Assembly: GCF_003719335.1 (NCBI RefSeq)
Contig: NZ_RIAS01000007.1
Location: 124,001-188,000, forward strand
Reading direction: 5' to 3'
From: Paenibacillus amylolyticus
GTDB lineage: Bacteria > Bacillota > Bacilli > Paenibacillales > Paenibacillaceae
DNA length: 64,000 nucleotides
Both the position numbers and the translations under genes were made by a program. A model generated the notes under the pieces. The model did no database searches. It was given only the letters and a program-made list of their open reading frames with translations, and was not told the origin of the DNA. Below, piece by piece: positions 18,501 to 26,447 of the stretch. Numbering within the stretch: position 1 is the stretch's first letter; every line of letters starts with the position of its first letter.

Positions 18501-18559
18501 ACCGATCGGTTGCCAAAAGCGTATTATTGCCGGAGCTTCTCGATGATTTCGTATTCTGA
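9593..18559 (+). CDS. Hybrid PKS-NRPS: KS-AT-KR-ACP-C-A(Leu)-PCP-C
   Basis: This 2988-aa protein starts at GTG 9593 (SD GGAGGT at 9581). Approximate residues: KS 12-445 with Cys in TACSTSL (~183), THGTAT and NIGHLDSAAG; cis-acyltransferase 530-830 with GYSFGEY (~625) and HASH; KR with its structural half 880-1340 (GGLGNIG ~1146, FSSLAS, Tyr in FSAYAAAN); ACP 1425-1495 (ELGGDSL); C 1510-1930 (HHIACDG); A 1960-2440; PCP 2450-2520 (ELGGNSM); C 2535-2975 (HHIVSDG). The A pocket reads D-A-W-F-L-G-N-V-V, the known Leu code. It is the only PKS module here with its own AT. The AT motifs lie between malonyl (HAFH) and methylmalonyl (YASH) types, so the extender is uncertain. The protein ends in a C domain whose partner probably is the half-C protein at 19101. 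Confidence 0.95.
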   Translation: MNSSETNRAEKDHAIAVIGMAGRFPGADNIEQFWTNLENGAESITFFSKDELAEHGIEPELLNQENYVRATGVLENAEYFDAGFFGYSARDAETMDPQIRLFMECAWEAFENAGYTPDDYEGRIGLYAGASSNVLWEYLSNMADTDDNVRFEAGQINDKDYLNSNVSYKLNLKGPSVSVFTACSTSLVAIHIACKDIIEGRCEMALAGSSSVSLPQEKGYLHQEGGISSADGHCRAFDEQASGTLLGNGLGCVILKKLSDAVADRDHIYAVIRGSAMNNDGAMKAGFSAPSVDGQVEVIRAAYEDAGVSPESVNYVETHGTATRLGDPIEVEALRLAFATDQRNYCGIGSVKTNIGHLDSAAGIASFVKTSMALKHGKIPPSLHYSNPNPYLDLDNSPFYVVSELTDWNSEGPRRAGVSSLGIGGTNVHIVMEEAPPLPVRPTSDNAKLFVLSARSEVALDQMKSNFKSYLEHNPAINLDDAAYTLQTGRKKFPYRMSFVCSSREEALDCLEADPLKRTRRMHSEVEQAKLVFMFPGQGAQYINMGLGLYKNEAVFRDELDQCFQILRNITGTDYKEILYPAENKQLEDQGLENTSLAQPLIFSFEYALTKLLIHWGMDPHAMIGYSFGEYVAACIAGVFTLEDALGITVFRGKLMHEMPAGAMLSVPLPEDQVLASLTEEVSLAVVNGQSCIVSGTVEAISAYESKMKAMKLLCTRLPVTHASHCRLTEGIVDRFHQYMRSVKLSKPSVAYISSITGGWINPDQAMDPNYWVSHLQDTVRFAKGIETLAKIPNCLFVEVGPGQDLSALTRRFVAEQHARQIVPLVRPKVNSVPDIQYILNNLGWLWINGASIRWDNLYSSQERYKVHLPAYPFERQRYWKLMDLYKKGAIGQQPVRRATKVNLTDWFYTPSWKYAKPIGGLRQAEKIPWYVFCDGFGLGEAIVESLRSQGIDVTAIYQGSAFQEKSNQTIVMQPEIEEHNARLVRIMESANSINIIHLWGLTDEADFEQIQISGLYSLVNLAKALGASRIQGAIRIQTVGDSVFEIDGTETMVPAKATVTAVSKVIPQENANITCQYVDIVKPQDNEMIRDLAGDLINEFQLNRLEPTVAYRNRKRLVQDFQAHQLTPLPSEGQEQYKDKSFYISGGLGNIGYTVAEHLAGIGATHLVLSGRTEIPGRGEWGSWLSTHGPDDHISRKIDKLKRLEALGANVHYIQADVADATLLKAEIGEFERLYGPVHGVIYSAGVTEGDSLALISSIQKTHFETQFHSKVKGLTVLEEIFKNQKLDFCIIFSSLASILGGIGFSAYAAANAYVDHFVSCHNQKMLNRWVSIDWDAWPSEKGKASGIRTTLDQYTMTYQEGIEAMFRIIDHAVTDQVVVSTGSLTTRIEQWVSQAGEENADLADSADRSYDSRPNLSSDYVGSRNASEEELVSVWEQFFGVQPIGIHDDFFELGGDSLKGINLLGKIHKRMGVRLPIAEAFKHPTIEGFARFIMNGEKDDFICLPTAPERSYYQLSAGQKQIYYMDVMAPNALRYNMPACVEIDGSVSKEQVEIAFCALVDRHEMLRATIQTVDGTPVQVIPDRHESFAIEYSVVKGEELEEKKRQFVREFDLGSGPLIRVALWKVHDQHHILMLDTHHIACDGVSTGILIDEFTRLYRGESLPPVRTRYRDYVEWQQERIASGVLADQERYWLNQFSGEIPSLDLAADGKRGSSSSYLGDKVYARVDKASTAEIMRLCKEQNVTLYMLLNAVLGTLLYRYTQQEDMVIGSAVAGRTHEDFQEVIGMFVNTIAMRHRPEGDLPFASYLQNVKSTVMEAFENQEYPFDRLVEKLSLHRENGRNPLFDIMFILQNMNIGAIELDDVVVKQSDQTVLASKFDLTLYAVEKDKEEIEFIFEYRTDLYSNEYVERLARHYINILLDVIRRPTVELGLVQMLDESELKHIRHLLSGDDRKLDESSVLEQFEKLATAYPHQVAVLCDGCEFSYSELNARANRVAAYMQHSAVESSPFIAIMVEPSIHMIAGILGILKLGKAFVPIDPKYPADRVRHILRDSCAGLILTQTHLMDLCEEENTFAIDLDALNWDLEGEITLRIERKNDNAAYMVYTSGSTGVPKGVVVGHQALSNLCGWHQEQFRIGGEDRALKYAGLGFDATVWEIFPYICSGAGIVMLPERLKLDMLGLSAFINDMGVTIAFLPTPIAERFMEIGGPSSLLTLLTGGEQLRKFTPVDYTVYNNYGPTENTVVTTCFTVERWQANIPIGRPICNVDIHILDNNLQQLPIGVPGEICISGKGLANGYWNNPDLTNAKFVMHPLDRNIRLYRTGDMGRLLPDGQIEYLGRIDSQVKVNGVRIELGEIATIFIQHNAVRDCVVDAVRNRDNMLDLTAYIVSEQQLTLDELLPFLKKQLPVHMIPSHIVQVADIPINANGKVDQKALTSAEGVKLVRQHGEIIPCSTDTEHKLHAVWKEVLNYNDEFGTESNFFELGGNSMRAITLVTAVKEAFQVELPLSRIFNQASLQEMAEEIERLPKAEAWSRISIAPKADHYPLTPSQKRMYLLQQMNEQSMDYNIPFVLSLEGEIDIERFQHAFEALFAKHEALRTEFTVIQDQIVQKVRDEVDCQVQYEEIEEPHGMQDVLKRFLRPFDLTKAPLCRVVLVKTGDKKHLLIIDIHHIVSDGESVKILLKDFTALYKGEDTRTRSTSYMDYATWLDSNEQRALLSRQADFWLTALDQVPYLQIPTDFPREKKLVSGSELCKATLNEEYTSKLMRLSRKHQVTPFMIMWNSFHILLAKYSGQNDFAIGTPVAGRRHTDIQNCVGLFVNSLALRHHLDESDTFLSGLLKAKHSIISAFDHQDYPFDEIVRKLGDSGANRLMPVFNTMFFHQSLADQSLELPDLTVRSEDFHNGALKAEILLTAIEQHQDITFQLEYAVDLFRKDTASRMLDRYIEILKQALDNENIGIGEMTLSSDRSVAKSVLLPELLDDFVF

Positions 18560-18588
18560 AGCAACCAGTAAGAGACTGGAGGATGTCA

Positions 18589-19101
18589 ATGATATTCGTG
18601 ATCGGAAAAGTGATTGCATACTTCTTCATTTGGACGCTGTATTCGTACGGCGTCCATCGGCTGGCGCATATTCCCCATAAGAAAAACATTTTATACAAAA
18701 TCCATATCGTGCATCACCGTGTCAAGTACGGGGAATCAAATTGGCCTGAGCCTTCGAACTATTTTTTTTGGTTCGGGGGCTTGAAGGCTTCGCTGGATGT
18801 TTGGATAACGCTGACAGCACCCCTAATTGTACTTACCTTCATCGATCCGATTCCAGGAGGGATACTGCTGGCGTTTCATTATGCTTATGAAGTGTTCTTA
18901 GCTGGTAAGGTTGTTGATCACAACCCGAGAATCAGGGGCATCATCACCCGATGGCTATCAATAGGCACATACCATTTGAAACATCATGATTTGTACAAGT
19001 GCAACTATTCTTTTTTTATTACCTTGTGGGACCATATATTTCAAACAAGCGATAAGAAGTTTCTGGCGGTAAGAGGGATAAAGGGGAGAAGAGAATCTTG
19101 A
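18589..19101 (+). CDS. Membrane di-iron hydroxylase (fatty-acid hydroxylase superfamily)
   Basis: This 170-aa protein has several hydrophobic segments and the histidine clusters of the sterol desaturase / fatty acid hydroxylase superfamily: H23xxxH27 (HRLAH), H39xxH42H43 (HIVHH), H97, H111 and H129xxH132H133 (HLKHH). Such enzymes hold a di-iron centre at the membrane and hydroxylate or desaturate C-H bonds with O2. The ATG at 18589 is preferred to the one at 18583 because GGAGG (18578-18582) abuts the earlier one. It is shorter than typical family members but appears complete in its His clusters. The stop TGA shares a base with the ATG of the next NRPS gene, so the genes are translationally coupled. 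It lies exactly between a protein ending in a C domain and one starting with half a C domain. The substrate, on or off the carrier, is unknown. Confidence 0.86.
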   Translation: MIFVIGKVIAYFFIWTLYSYGVHRLAHIPHKKNILYKIHIVHHRVKYGESNWPEPSNYFFWFGGLKASLDVWITLTAPLIVLTFIDPIPGGILLAFHYAYEVFLAGKVVDHNPRIRGIITRWLSIGTYHLKHHDLYKCNYSFFITLWDHIFQTSDKKFLAVRGIKGRRES

Positions 19102-22100
19102 TGAGAGAGATGCTGACCGAAAAAACAGTAATTGCCAAGCAACTTGTTGCTGAAGAAGCTTACTGGCTGGGCAAACTGTCAGGCGTCGAAGACCATACCC
19201 ACATTCCGTATGAATTGACCGATACGGCTGTGTCTGGGGAACGTAAACAAGCGAATATCATTATCCCTACGGAAATATTTGATAAAGTGAATGCCATCTG
19301 CGGGGGAGTTGAGGAACGCATCCACGTGTTATTGGTAAGCGTTCTCTTCGCGTTGTTGTATAAATGCACGGGTCGCCGGGATCTTATTATTGGCTCCCCG
19401 ATGCACCATATGGGCAAGCTCGAGAACGGTTGGCTTAACGCTGTCCTCCCATTAAGAGAAAGCGTAGATGGCGAACTCAGTTTTAAGCAATTGCTCTCGA
19501 AAGTTAAGGTTACCGCTCATGAAGCATTTCAACATCAGAATTATCCAACGGACGTATTGTGGGATAAGCTCAACCTTGATCAATCGGGGGAAGGTTTTCC
19601 TCTGTCGGATTGCATGTTCATGCTTGAGAATATTAGCCCTGCAGGATGGGAAGATCAAATTGCTTGCGGAACGCTCTTTGCTTTCCGCTATTCGTCTACG
19701 GATTTGCAGGGTCGATTGGAGTATGACAGCTCTTTGTATACGGAAGCTGTGGCAACGAGGATTGCTGGATATTACGTCCACATGCTACGAGCTGTGGTGG
19801 CGCAGTCTGACGAGCAGTTGCGGAGTATTCGGCTCATTACGGAGGAAGAGCTTCACAAGTTGCTGTATGAGCACAATGCAACCAGCTTGGACTTGCCAAT
19901 AAACAAGACAGTCGTGGATTTAATTGATAAACAGGCTGAGCTGTATCCAGAACAAATCGCAATCGTATATCAAGATGAGTCGGTCACCTATTCGGAGCTT
20001 ATGGCGAGAGTGAAGCAGACGTCCTTCATCTTGCGCAACCATGGTGTAGGCCCCAACTGCATCGTTGGGCTCATGCACTCCCGTAGCATTAATCTAGTGG
20101 TTGGCATGCTTGCGATATTGAAGGCAGGCGGGGCATACTTGCCAATTGACCCGAACTTTCCTGAAGATCGCATAGCTCATATGATTACGGACAGTCAAAC
20201 AAAGTGGGTAGTCACGGAGCGCGATTTGGTGGCAAGGCTTGAAGGCTATGCGTTGCACGTTATCGAAGTCATAGAGGGGACGGCCGATCCGGGATTTATG
20301 GCAGAGGCAGTTGCAACCCCGATTCACGGGGATCATCTGGCCTACTTGATGTATACTTCAGGCTCAACAGGAAAACCGAAAGGCGTCATGGTTACCCATG
20401 GTAATGTCCTCAACTTCGTAACCGGTATGGATGCGGTGATCCGGCCTTCGATGAACGAGGCATTTCTCGCTTTAACGACGGTATCATTCGATATATCCGT
20501 ACTTGAATTATTGTGGACGTTATCGAAAGGGATACAGGTTGTCCTTAAGCCCGAGGACCATGTAATGAATCATTCGTACGATGCGTTTTTACGCGTCGGG
20601 CAGATGGATGAAGTATCTTTCAGCCTATTGTTTTTCTCGAATTATGGCGCAGAGGACGAGCGGGAAAAGTATCGGCTATTCTTGGAAACAACGCAATTCG
20701 CCGATCAGAACGGCTTTGAAGCAGTGTGGGTCCCGGAGAGGCACTTTCACGAATTTGGAGGCCTGTTCCCTAATCCGTCTGTTCTGTCAGCTGCTGTAGC
20801 TGTAAAGACGAATAAGCTACGCATCCGTTCGGGTAGTGTTGTAGCTCCGCTTCATCATCCTGCCCGCGTTGCGGAGGAGTGGGCCGTCGTCGATAATCTT
20901 TCCGGCGGCCGCGTCGAGCTGGCATTCGCTTCCGGCTGGCATTCGGATGACTTTGTATTTTACCCCGAGAGGTACGATAACCGGGTCGATGAGATGTTCG
21001 GGCAAGTCGATGTGATCCAGAAGCTTTGGCGGGGAGAGGAGCATCAGTTTCTGAACGGGTCCGGCAAACCAGTCAGTATCAAGACATATCCTAGACCGTT
21101 GCAAGCCGAACTTCCGATGTGGATTACGAGCGCGGGAAGCCGCGATACCTTTATTCGGGCTGGCCGAATCGGCGCGAATATTCTTACGCATTTGTTGGGT
21201 CAGGAAGTTGAAGATCTGGAAGAGAATATTAAAGTTTACCGAACGACGCTTGAAGAGTACGGCTATGATTCCAGTAAATCCAAGGTTGCAATTATGCTAC
21301 ACACGTTTATCGGGGACGACGAGCACGCTGTGAAAGCAAAGATCAAGTCACCATTCTGCGAATATATCCGTTCCAGCATTGGATTAATGAAGAATTTGGC
21401 ACAAAGTCTTGACATTCCAGATGTTGAGAGTTGGCTTGGATCCAAAGTGAGGACAGACGAGCTTGTCGAGCTGGCGTTCGAGAAATATTGGTCCAGGGCA
21501 GCGCTATTCGGCACCCCGGAAACCTGTTCCTCCTTAGTCTCGAAACTCAGTCGAATGGGCGTCAACGAGATCGCTTGTTTAGTCGATTTTGGATTGTCCG
21601 AAGCAGATATCAGGGAAGGGCTAGAGCACTTGAACCAGGTGAAAGGCAAGTTTGACGGAACAATTGAGGCACGTCAGTCAGAACGGCAGCTCCGACCGGT
21701 TACCCAAATGCAATGTACGCCCTCCAGATTAAAGATCATGCTACAGGATAAGGAGTCACACAAGTTCCTTCGTTCGTTGAAGACGATTTTAATTGGCGGC
21801 GAGAAGCTGGATGAAAGGCTCATTCGCGAGTTGCGCGAGGTCACCGATGCAAGAATTTTAAATATGTACGGACCGACTGAAACGACGGTCTGGTCTTCGG
21901 CATATGAGATTCAAGCTGATCAGCAGGTATCTATAGGCAGACCTATTGCTAATACGCAAATCTATGTACTAGATGACGACCTTAGTCCGTTGCCGTTCAA
22001 TACCGTCGGCGAAATATGCATAGCCGGTCTGGGGGTTACCGATGGATACTGGAATAATTCAGCTCTTACGGCAGAACGCTTTATTCCTAATCCATTTTCT

Positions 22101-25100
22101 AAAATAGAGTCTGACCGGATATACCGTACGGGAGATCTAGGTATCATGCATCGTGACGGAAGTATGGAAGTAGTTGGAAGGAAAGATAACCAGCTTAAGA
22201 TACGAGGGTACCGAATTGAGCCTGGCGAGATTGAAACTGTACTGCATCGTCACCCACATTTGGAAGAAGCAGTCGTTGCCGGGCGGGAAGGATCGGAAGG
22301 GAATATGACGCTTGCCGCGTACGTCGTTGCCTCTGGGGAGGTTACAAATGCCGAGCTTATTCGTCATCTTCGCCAAGAACTTCCGCTCTACATGATACCG
22401 AGCGAATTCTTCATTTTAGATCGGTTGCCTTTGACACCTAACGGCAAGGTTGACCGAAAGAAACTATCAAAGATGGCTCGCGCATACACGGGAGATGCCA
22501 GCCTTCCATCAGGTGCTCTAGAGAATCGGCTGCATGGCATCTGGAAGGAGCTACTGGAGCGCGAAGACTTCGGGGTCAACAGCAATTTCTTTGAGCTTGG
22601 AGGTCATTCTTTAAGCGCTATGATGATGGCCTTCCGCATTCATCGGGGATTTCATGTACAGATCCCTTTGAGGGAAATATTTGATAGGCAAACGATTAGT
22701 GGTATCGCTGACTATATACGAACGGCGGAGCAGGAGACATATACGCCTATTCCTCGAGTTAAGGAGCGAACTTATTACCCGACAACGGCTTCGCAGAGAA
22801 GATTGTACATTCTTTCGGAGATACAAGGGGATTCGATCAGTTATAATATGCCAATGATTTATCGATTGGAAGGACCCTTGGATACAGAAAAATTATGCAA
22901 CTGTCTGGGCAGCATTGTAGAAAGACATGAGATCCTCAGGACACGGTTCCAACTAGTCGACGGAGAACCGGTACAGCGAATGGTAGAACTAATGACGCTG
23001 GACATACCTTGCGAAACTTGCGAAGAGCATGAACTGGAGAGCAAGCTGAAAGAATTCGTTCGACCGTTTCGTTTAAAAGAAGACCTGTTAATTCGCAGTA
23101 AATTGCTACGTGTCGATAAGGAGACACATTATCTGCTCTTGGATATGCACCATATTATATCAGACGGTCCTTGGACGACAGGCATCATGATTCGCGAGCT
23201 TACGGCTTTATACAACGGGGACGAGCTTGAACCACGACCGTTGCAGTACAAGGACTACGCGATTTGGCATCATGAGCTACTGCGGTCCGATATCATGAAG
23301 CACCAAGAACAATACTGGTTGTCTGTCTTCAACGGAGAATTGCCTTTGCTCAATCTGCCCACAGATTATCCAAGGCCGCCGATTCAACGATATGAAGGGA
23401 AGCGTTTCGTTCACAAAATAAATAAAAAATTGACGAGCGAACTGGAGAGGCTGGCTGGTAAGCATTCCACGACGCTATTTTCACTATTGTTGGCGGTCTA
23501 TTACACATTGCTGTCCAAGTATACTTCACAAGAAGACATCGTGATTGGCACGCCAACGGCGGGAAGAAATCATATGGATTTGGAAGATATGATGGGGCTA
23601 TTCATTAATACGCTCGCGATCAGGAGTTATCCTTCTGGACAGAAAACGTTCCGTTCTTTCTTGGTAGAGGTCGCAGAACGAGTGCTTACTGCTTTCGAGC
23701 ATCAGGATTATCCATTCGAGGATTTGGTCACGAAGTTGAATGTGCAACGCGACTTGAGTAGAAACCCGCTCTTTGACACGCTATTTGTGCTTCAGAATAC
23801 GAAACACGAAGTCAATGAGATGGCAGGGCTGAAGTTTGAGGCGTTCGCTTACATGCCCGACATTTCCAAATTCGATTTGACTTTGCAGGCGGAAGAAATG
23901 GAAGGAGAAATCATACTTCATTTTGAGTACTCTTCAGCGTTGTTCGCAGAACGAACGATTGAGCGGATGTCGGAGCATTTCGTGCAAATTGCTATGCAGG
24001 TAGCAAATGATCCTGAGGTGCCGATATCCTCCATTGATATCATGACGGAAAAGGAACGCTTACAAATAACGCAGCATTTTAACGATACGCGACGGGAGTA
24101 CGATCGAGAAGCTACCGTTCATGCTCTGTTTGAGAATCAAGCGGAGCGGTATCCGGATCGGATGGCGGTCAGATGCGGAACGGATTGCATCACATACAGG
24201 GATTTGAACGAAAAGTCGAGTCGCTTGGGGGGCTACATGCGAGCCAAAGGAATCGGCAAAGGGAACTTCGTGGGAATTATGCTCGAGAGGTCAGCGGATT
24301 TGCTGGTGGCGATCCTTGCAACGTTGAAAGCCGGAGCCGCTTATGTGCCGTTAGATCCCACTTACCCATCTGAGAGGCTGAATTATATGCTTGAGGACAG
24401 CAACAGCCGGTTGTTGCTGACACAGGAGGACCTCGCAGGCAGAGTAAGATTCGAAGGAGAGATGATTATTCTTGGGCGAGATGCAGGGATGGTACCTGTG
24501 GAGAATGACCTATCGGCTCCTAGAACGGCAAGCGAAGGCAGCGATTTAATGTATGTGATTTACACATCTGGTTCTACGGGCAATCCGAAAGGGGTAATGA
24601 TCGAGCATCGTAACGTCGTTAATTTCATAGTTGGAATAACGGATACCATTCCGTTCGTTCCTGACTCCTCGGTGCTTTCTCTAACAACCCTATCATTCGA
24701 TATTTTCGTGTTGGAAACGTTGTTGCCGCTCACGATGGGCATGCAAGTCGTTCTCGCAAGCGATCAGCAGAGTAAAGATCCGGACAGCTTGGCCAAGCTG
24801 CTTGATGAGGTGCCCATTGATACTATCCAACTGACGCCATCCCGCTTGCAGTATTTCCTTGGAAGTGTCAAAGTCAGCAGTCATCTAAAGACCGTGAAGA
24901 ATATCCTCATCGGAGGAGAGATGCTTCCGCACTCCTTGTTGCATCGGCTCCGTGAAACGACACAAGCACGGATCTACAACATGTACGGGCCGACGGAAAC
25001 GACTGTATGGTCATTGCTTGATCGGCTGGATACGAGTAGCGAAATTACAATAGGCAAGCCCATTGCCAATACGAGAGTTTATGTTGTGGACACGGAATGC

Positions 25101-26429
25101 CGATTGCTCGGCATTGGAATCCCGGGCGAGCTGTGTATTGCTGGTGATGGGGTCTCAAGGGGGTATTGGAACAATGCTGAACTGACCCGCACGAAGTTTA
25201 TTCGTTCGCCGTTTGCAGATAATGAGCTCCTGTACAGGACAGGCGACTCCGTCAAATGGTTGCCGGATGGCAGGCTTCAATTCTTGGGAAGATTGGATAG
25301 CCAGGTCAAGATCAGAGGATACCGGATTGAAGTAGGTGAAATTGAAAGTATTCTCAATCAGTTTGAGGATGTGCGTGAAGCCGTTGTAGTCCCATGCCAG
25401 TCCAATGCGGGATTGCAATACCTGGCGGCGTATTACACCGCTAATCAATCAATTGATACAGCTCATATTAGAAGGCATGCAGCAAACAAACTCCCAGACT
25501 ATATGATTCCTGCTGTATTTGTAGAACTGGATACCCTGCCGCATACGCCAAACGGAAAAATAGATCGGAAGGCGCTTCAGGCCAAGCAACCTCAGCTTGA
25601 ACAAGAGAAGCAATCGGTAGCGCCTGCGACAGAGGTCGAGAAAGCGTTGATAGAGATATGGAATGCTCTAGTCGGTATAGGATCAATCGGGTTGCATGAT
25701 AGCTTCTTAGAATCCGGTGGGAATTCGCTCATACTCGTCCTGTTGGCTGAACAGATCGAACAGCTGTATCCGGGCGTGATCACTGTGGCAGACTTGTTTG
25801 GTTTCCCGACGATCGGACAGCTGGCCGGACAGATCGAGTCAACACTGAAGGCAAATTCCGTATCCGGGAAAGAAGTGCATGGCGTGAAACTTCCGGAGCT
25901 TTATTTCCTTGCCGAAGCCGGTACAGTTAGGCAGGAAATCATGCAATTCGTGCTCACTGCGGATGAAACTTCGGCGATCACGCGCATTTCGAATCGGTAC
26001 GGCGTACAGCACTTCGATGTCATTGCTGCCATCTATGCGTACCTGCTGGCAGATGTGATAAATCAGGACGAGGTTTCAATCAACATACAGACAGGAGCTT
26101 CGGTTAACTCCTTTGTGGTTCAGTTATTGGATGCGGAACACTTCTCCGATGTCATAGCCTCTGCCGCAAAAGGGCTTCTTCACTCAGAGAAGGTTGCCGA
26201 TCCGCCAATCGTCAAGCCGGATGGGTACGCTTACTTTGTATTAGTTCAACATGCTACCAGAGCCGTACCCGGCCGCTATGATATAGCTTTTAGAGCTTGG
26301 CTTGCTGGCGGAGTCATTCATGTATCTTGCGAGAACATGACCTCGCGTGTGAGCATGCAAGCCGTCAACAGATTATTTCAAGCTTTCCGACAGCTTCTTT
26401 CGAACATAGAGGAAATGATTAAATCATAA
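19101..26429 (+). CDS. NRPS: half C - A(Gly)[LLM] - PCP - C - A(Gly) - PCP - half-C tail
   Basis: This protein is about 2442 aa. Residues ~15-255 are the C-terminal lobe of a C domain without HHxxxDG. The first A domain is split: after SFDISVLELL (A4) a luciferase-like FMN monooxygenase of about 350 residues is inserted (~502-852; PERHFHEFGGL, RSGSVV, ASGWH), then A5 NMYGPTE resumes (~922). PCP with ELGGHSL ~1166; C with HHIISDG ~1352; second, uninterrupted A (TSGSTG ~1825); PCP with SGGNSL ~2208; and a ~185-residue tail resembling another C-terminal C-lobe. Pocket residues of both A domains read D-I-L-Q-L-G-M-V-W, a glycine code. Glycine A domains with an inserted oxygenase are known from myxothiazol MtaG, where Gly is alpha-hydroxylated. 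A TTG at 19098 is an alternative start. The tail faces the AT and the AT-less KS that follow. Confidence 0.94.
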   Translation: MREMLTEKTVIAKQLVAEEAYWLGKLSGVEDHTHIPYELTDTAVSGERKQANIIIPTEIFDKVNAICGGVEERIHVLLVSVLFALLYKCTGRRDLIIGSPMHHMGKLENGWLNAVLPLRESVDGELSFKQLLSKVKVTAHEAFQHQNYPTDVLWDKLNLDQSGEGFPLSDCMFMLENISPAGWEDQIACGTLFAFRYSSTDLQGRLEYDSSLYTEAVATRIAGYYVHMLRAVVAQSDEQLRSIRLITEEELHKLLYEHNATSLDLPINKTVVDLIDKQAELYPEQIAIVYQDESVTYSELMARVKQTSFILRNHGVGPNCIVGLMHSRSINLVVGMLAILKAGGAYLPIDPNFPEDRIAHMITDSQTKWVVTERDLVARLEGYALHVIEVIEGTADPGFMAEAVATPIHGDHLAYLMYTSGSTGKPKGVMVTHGNVLNFVTGMDAVIRPSMNEAFLALTTVSFDISVLELLWTLSKGIQVVLKPEDHVMNHSYDAFLRVGQMDEVSFSLLFFSNYGAEDEREKYRLFLETTQFADQNGFEAVWVPERHFHEFGGLFPNPSVLSAAVAVKTNKLRIRSGSVVAPLHHPARVAEEWAVVDNLSGGRVELAFASGWHSDDFVFYPERYDNRVDEMFGQVDVIQKLWRGEEHQFLNGSGKPVSIKTYPRPLQAELPMWITSAGSRDTFIRAGRIGANILTHLLGQEVEDLEENIKVYRTTLEEYGYDSSKSKVAIMLHTFIGDDEHAVKAKIKSPFCEYIRSSIGLMKNLAQSLDIPDVESWLGSKVRTDELVELAFEKYWSRAALFGTPETCSSLVSKLSRMGVNEIACLVDFGLSEADIREGLEHLNQVKGKFDGTIEARQSERQLRPVTQMQCTPSRLKIMLQDKESHKFLRSLKTILIGGEKLDERLIRELREVTDARILNMYGPTETTVWSSAYEIQADQQVSIGRPIANTQIYVLDDDLSPLPFNTVGEICIAGLGVTDGYWNNSALTAERFIPNPFSKIESDRIYRTGDLGIMHRDGSMEVVGRKDNQLKIRGYRIEPGEIETVLHRHPHLEEAVVAGREGSEGNMTLAAYVVASGEVTNAELIRHLRQELPLYMIPSEFFILDRLPLTPNGKVDRKKLSKMARAYTGDASLPSGALENRLHGIWKELLEREDFGVNSNFFELGGHSLSAMMMAFRIHRGFHVQIPLREIFDRQTISGIADYIRTAEQETYTPIPRVKERTYYPTTASQRRLYILSEIQGDSISYNMPMIYRLEGPLDTEKLCNCLGSIVERHEILRTRFQLVDGEPVQRMVELMTLDIPCETCEEHELESKLKEFVRPFRLKEDLLIRSKLLRVDKETHYLLLDMHHIISDGPWTTGIMIRELTALYNGDELEPRPLQYKDYAIWHHELLRSDIMKHQEQYWLSVFNGELPLLNLPTDYPRPPIQRYEGKRFVHKINKKLTSELERLAGKHSTTLFSLLLAVYYTLLSKYTSQEDIVIGTPTAGRNHMDLEDMMGLFINTLAIRSYPSGQKTFRSFLVEVAERVLTAFEHQDYPFEDLVTKLNVQRDLSRNPLFDTLFVLQNTKHEVNEMAGLKFEAFAYMPDISKFDLTLQAEEMEGEIILHFEYSSALFAERTIERMSEHFVQIAMQVANDPEVPISSIDIMTEKERLQITQHFNDTRREYDREATVHALFENQAERYPDRMAVRCGTDCITYRDLNEKSSRLGGYMRAKGIGKGNFVGIMLERSADLLVAILATLKAGAAYVPLDPTYPSERLNYMLEDSNSRLLLTQEDLAGRVRFEGEMIILGRDAGMVPVENDLSAPRTASEGSDLMYVIYTSGSTGNPKGVMIEHRNVVNFIVGITDTIPFVPDSSVLSLTTLSFDIFVLETLLPLTMGMQVVLASDQQSKDPDSLAKLLDEVPIDTIQLTPSRLQYFLGSVKVSSHLKTVKNILIGGEMLPHSLLHRLRETTQARIYNMYGPTETTVWSLLDRLDTSSEITIGKPIANTRVYVVDTECRLLGIGIPGELCIAGDGVSRGYWNNAELTRTKFIRSPFADNELLYRTGDSVKWLPDGRLQFLGRLDSQVKIRGYRIEVGEIESILNQFEDVREAVVVPCQSNAGLQYLAAYYTANQSIDTAHIRRHAANKLPDYMIPAVFVELDTLPHTPNGKIDRKALQAKQPQLEQEKQSVAPATEVEKALIEIWNALVGIGSIGLHDSFLESGGNSLILVLLAEQIEQLYPGVITVADLFGFPTIGQLAGQIESTLKANSVSGKEVHGVKLPELYFLAEAGTVRQEIMQFVLTADETSAITRISNRYGVQHFDVIAAIYAYLLADVINQDEVSINIQTGASVNSFVVQLLDAEHFSDVIASAAKGLLHSEKVADPPIVKPDGYAYFVLVQHATRAVPGRYDIAFRAWLAGGVIHVSCENMTSRVSMQAVNRLFQAFRQLLSNIEEMIKS

Positions 26430-26447
26430 AGACAAGGACTGATATAG

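Noticed and set aside
18225..18698. 157-aa minus-strand ORF over the 9593/18589 gene junction
   Set aside because: It is a shadow of the C domain end and the hydroxylase start, which both have clear motifs on the plus strand.
20340..21900. Interrupted A domain as two separate genes or a frameshift
   Set aside because: The oxygenase and both A-domain halves are in one continuous frame, and an independent second example with the same insertion point exists in the protein at 33860.
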